Shown: one piece after another, positions 29,362 through 31,333 of the stretch
Layout of the letters: each line of letters starts with the position of its first letter
Numbering within the stretch: the first letter of the stretch is position 1
Source of the DNA: Schizochytrium sp. CCTCC M209059
Lineage: Eukaryota; Sar; Bigyra; Thraustochytrida; Thraustochytriidae
Assembly: GCA_000818945.1 (NCBI GenBank)
Contig: JTFK01001327.1
Location: 1 to 31,333 of the forward strand
Length of the DNA stretch: 31,333 nt
Reading direction: 5' to 3'
Made by a program: the position numbers and the translations under genes
Notes under the pieces: generated by a model
Databases searched by the model: none
The model's input: only the letters and a program-made list of their open reading frames with translations
Told to the model about the DNA's origin: nothing

Positions 29362-29934
29362 CGCGCACACGCCACGCCGCCCACTCTGCTCTTTCCGATT
29401 TACGACCCGATTCGGGGCTAAGTAGGAGCTCTCGAGCGTTTTCAGTTAAATTCCCGGTTTAAAAAGGACAAGCGTAGCGTTTCCAGGTAGAGACCCCCCT
29501 GGTACCGTACTTGCAAATTTTTGATGTTCACGTAGTTGCATAGCTGCGTGTGTGTTGTGCTGGTCGAACTCGTAATCCTTTTTCGATTTTGAGTGGTACA
29601 CTATGCTCTTTCTTTAATGCCTGGCTCAGCTTTCGAAGCATTCGTAAAAGACAGACAAAGAGGTCAACGAGGATAACAAAGAAAATAAGGAGTGTTTCAT
29701 TCATGGTGGGTGTAAGATTGCACCCTGTCTGTTATCGCCTGGTTGAAATCTTGCTCGCAAGTTATACCGAGTGCTCCAAAGACGCGTAGACGAAAGTACT
29801 AGATCACCTACATTGCGCCGTCTTGTCTGCTACTTTTGCTTCTCATTCACACGTCAAAGACGACTCTCCCGCACTCGCAAGGACTTTTTTGCACCCTTCT
29901 TTTTGTTGCAAATCAAAACAAAACAGTATTCCGG
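29362..29934. other. Intergenic DNA downstream of the Myb gene
   Basis: AT-richer DNA that presumably carries the 3' flank of the minus-strand Myb gene and upstream DNA of the broken gene at 28717-29361. Short plus-strand frames (29550-29789, 29771-29962) show no domain and no coding-like bias. No repeats or RNA genes were seen. Confidence 0.5.
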
Positions 29935-31317
29935 TCATGGCAAGGGATCAGGCAGAATCTGACGAAGGATAGTGACGCTAGTCGTTTGTCGTTTCAGGTT
30001 ACCGGAACGCGATTTGCGAGACGCGTTTGTGTCACTTTCGTTGGATTCTTGCTGAGCCGACGCTTCGGGCGGATTTGAAGAAAGGAATTGGAACGGGTGC
30101 TCAGTACGAGGTGCAGGGGCAAGCATCGTTGATGATGATGATGACGACGAAGAAGAGGAGGTAGATGGGCCGTTCGATTCGGCAGTGAGTCGTTTCCGCA
30201 GCACATGAAAGTTTGCGTTTTCACCTTCATCCACCAGAGTTCCCAAAACCTCGCCGACACCATCGGAGACACGTCGATGCGAGTCTCCAAGATGCGAGGA
30301 TTCCGGTTTGAGAAGAAGAGGTGGTGGCTGCATCGACGTGACCGACACTCTCGAGGACGACGAACCGGACGGAAGCGTATCATACCGCTGTTGCTGTTGC
30401 TGTTGCTGCTGCTGATGATGATGGTGATGCATGTGTGGAGAGTGCCCCAAACCGAGGGGCTGCTCGTGACCTACACTGGAACCACCGCCCTGATACATGG
30501 GCGGCGCCAAAGGACGCTGGGGCGCTGGCATGTGTTGTTGACCTGGATAAGGCTGATGCGTTTGAAGACCCATGGAATGTGCCGCGGCAGCTGCCGTTGA
30601 TAAACCGGCTGACTCCGCGCCATAGTGAGCATGACCTCCAGGACCAACGGCATTTTGAGAGAGAGAGAGGCCCGCCGCGGCTGCGCCGTGCAAGCTCATG
30701 TCACTACTCGATGTTCCCGGAAGCTCATCCCGGATTTTCTTTGCAAGATCACGCATGAACAAGCGCTCCCAGCGCTTTTTGATGGCGTGTTCCGATCGTT
30801 TTGGCAAATGAATCTGGGCAATTTCTGCATAGTCCAAGTTGTTGTCGCGACATCTGCGCAGAATCAAGTCCTCCTCGTCCGTCCACTCTCTTTTGCGCGA
30901 GCGGTCGAGACTGGCAAACCTCGACTTGACCGAATTCTCTGTGCGGCCCTCCATGAGCTTGGCGATTTTAGTCCACTGGCGCCCAAGCTGCGAGTGCAGC
31001 TGCATGAGCTCCTTATCTTCCTCTGGTGTCCACGGCCCGTGGTTAATGTTTGGGTCGAGCTTGAGTTTATACCTATCTCGGCATTGTTTCGAGGTGCGCC
31101 CCTTGATCATCGCGGCGACGGCCTTCCAATCCGTGCCTACCTTCTCCACGGCCTTTTTCACGATCTCGTCTTCCTCGGGGCTCCACGCGCCCTTGATGAT
31201 ATCCTCGTCATCCTTCCGTGCGGTCTTGCGTGATTCGGACTCGTCGTCGCTCAAGTTGTCCAGGTCCGAGAGCGGTCGCTTTGAGCCAAGGCCGCCGAGC
31301 TCGCTCTCATTCGCCAT
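29935..31317 (-). CDS. Myb/SANT transcription factor with three DNA-binding repeats
   Basis: The protein is 460 aa and starts at the ATG 16 bp from the window edge. The acidic N-terminus (1-40) is followed by three Myb repeats: about 42-92 (KGAWSPEEDEI, then TSKQCRDRYKLKL), 94-140 (HGPWTPEEDKEL, then RTENSVKSRFASL) and 142-189 (KREWTDEEDLIL, then EHAIKKRWERLF). Repeats 1 and 2 have the classical R2R3 layout with Tyr or Phe in place of the third Trp; the third is more divergent. The C-terminal half is low-complexity: His/Gln-rich (HMHHHHHQQQQQQQQQ), Pro/Gly-rich and Ser-rich, as expected of a disordered activation region. It should be a nuclear DNA-binding regulator, close to the c-Myb/CDC5-like group by architecture; its targets are unknown. 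The codon use and uninterrupted frame support a real gene. Confidence 0.9.
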   Translation of the reverse strand: MANESELGGLGSKRPLSDLDNLSDDESESRKTARKDDEDIIKGAWSPEEDEIVKKAVEKVGTDWKAVAAMIKGRTSKQCRDRYKLKLDPNINHGPWTPEEDKELMQLHSQLGRQWTKIAKLMEGRTENSVKSRFASLDRSRKREWTDEEDLILRRCRDNNLDYAEIAQIHLPKRSEHAIKKRWERLFMRDLAKKIRDELPGTSSSDMSLHGAAAAGLSLSQNAVGPGGHAHYGAESAGLSTAAAAAHSMGLQTHQPYPGQQHMPAPQRPLAPPMYQGGGSSVGHEQPLGLGHSPHMHHHHHQQQQQQQQQRYDTLPSGSSSSRVSVTSMQPPPLLLKPESSHLGDSHRRVSDGVGEVLGTLVDEGENANFHVLRKRLTAESNGPSTSSSSSSSSSSTMLAPAPRTEHPFQFLSSNPPEASAQQESNESDTNASRKSRSGNLKRQTTSVTILRQILPDPLP

Positions 31318-31333
31318 GTCTCACGTGCGGGGA

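Noticed and set aside
1..31333. tRNA, rRNA, snRNA, CRISPR or transposon ends
   Set aside because: I looked for T-loop motifs, U6-like ACAGAG contexts, regular repeat-spacer arrays and terminal inverted repeats with a transposase, and found none convincing by eye. A covariance-model search would be needed to exclude RNA genes.

Overview
The window is nuclear DNA of a GC-rich, intron-poor eukaryote, most likely a stramenopile of the labyrinthulomycete/thraustochytrid kind. This assignment is inferred from four things. A large protein is built from tandem C-x4-C-x9/10-C-x2-H zinc modules joined by GGG-R/K-R linkers, the 'WRKY19-like' type that is abundant in oomycetes and thraustochytrids. Coding regions are long and mostly uninterrupted. 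Introns are rare and about 60 nt long with GTAAGT donors. GC-rich intergenic DNA is full of tetranucleotide microsatellites. No prokaryotic signals, tRNAs, rRNAs or CRISPR arrays were seen.

Layout. 1-10.4 kb: no gene I can support; GC-rich DNA with many simple and short tandem repeats, ending in the presumed promoter and 5' leader of the zinc-module gene. 10.4-13.8 kb (+): an 1125-aa WRKY19-like protein with 23 zinc modules. 14.0-15.0 kb (-): a leucine-rich-repeat protein, convergent with it. 15.0-15.5 kb: a divergent intergenic region holding an 18-bp tandem repeat. 15.5-16.2 kb (+): a basic coiled-coil protein with a C-terminal hydrophobic tail. 16.3-16.9 kb (+): a decayed kinesin-light-chain-type TPR array, in three frames with stops. 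16.9-21.7 kb: repeat-rich DNA without a clear gene. 21.7-22.7 kb (+): an AGC-like protein kinase with unusual core motifs. 23.4-25.8 kb (+): a polycystin/PKD2-type channel whose true start lies in an 18-nt first coding exon. 26.5-28.2 kb (+): an FGGY-family carbohydrate kinase of the eukaryotic D-ribulokinase type. 28.2-29.4 kb: a stretch open on both strands, best read as a broken or intron-split minus-strand gene. 29.9-31.3 kb (-): a three-repeat Myb/SANT transcription factor.

The genes do not form a functional cluster. They look like an ordinary chromosomal neighbourhood of two transcription-factor-like proteins, a kinase, a membrane channel, a sugar kinase and scaffold-type proteins. I found no coherent new multi-gene system. 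The most interesting points are the extreme zinc-module array with a PDZ-like segment, the polycystin with a possible ubiquitin-like N-terminus and a microexon start, the cryptic TPR pseudogene, the degenerate kinase, and the ordered repeats, including G-quadruplex-prone and Z-DNA-prone tracts, upstream of two genes.
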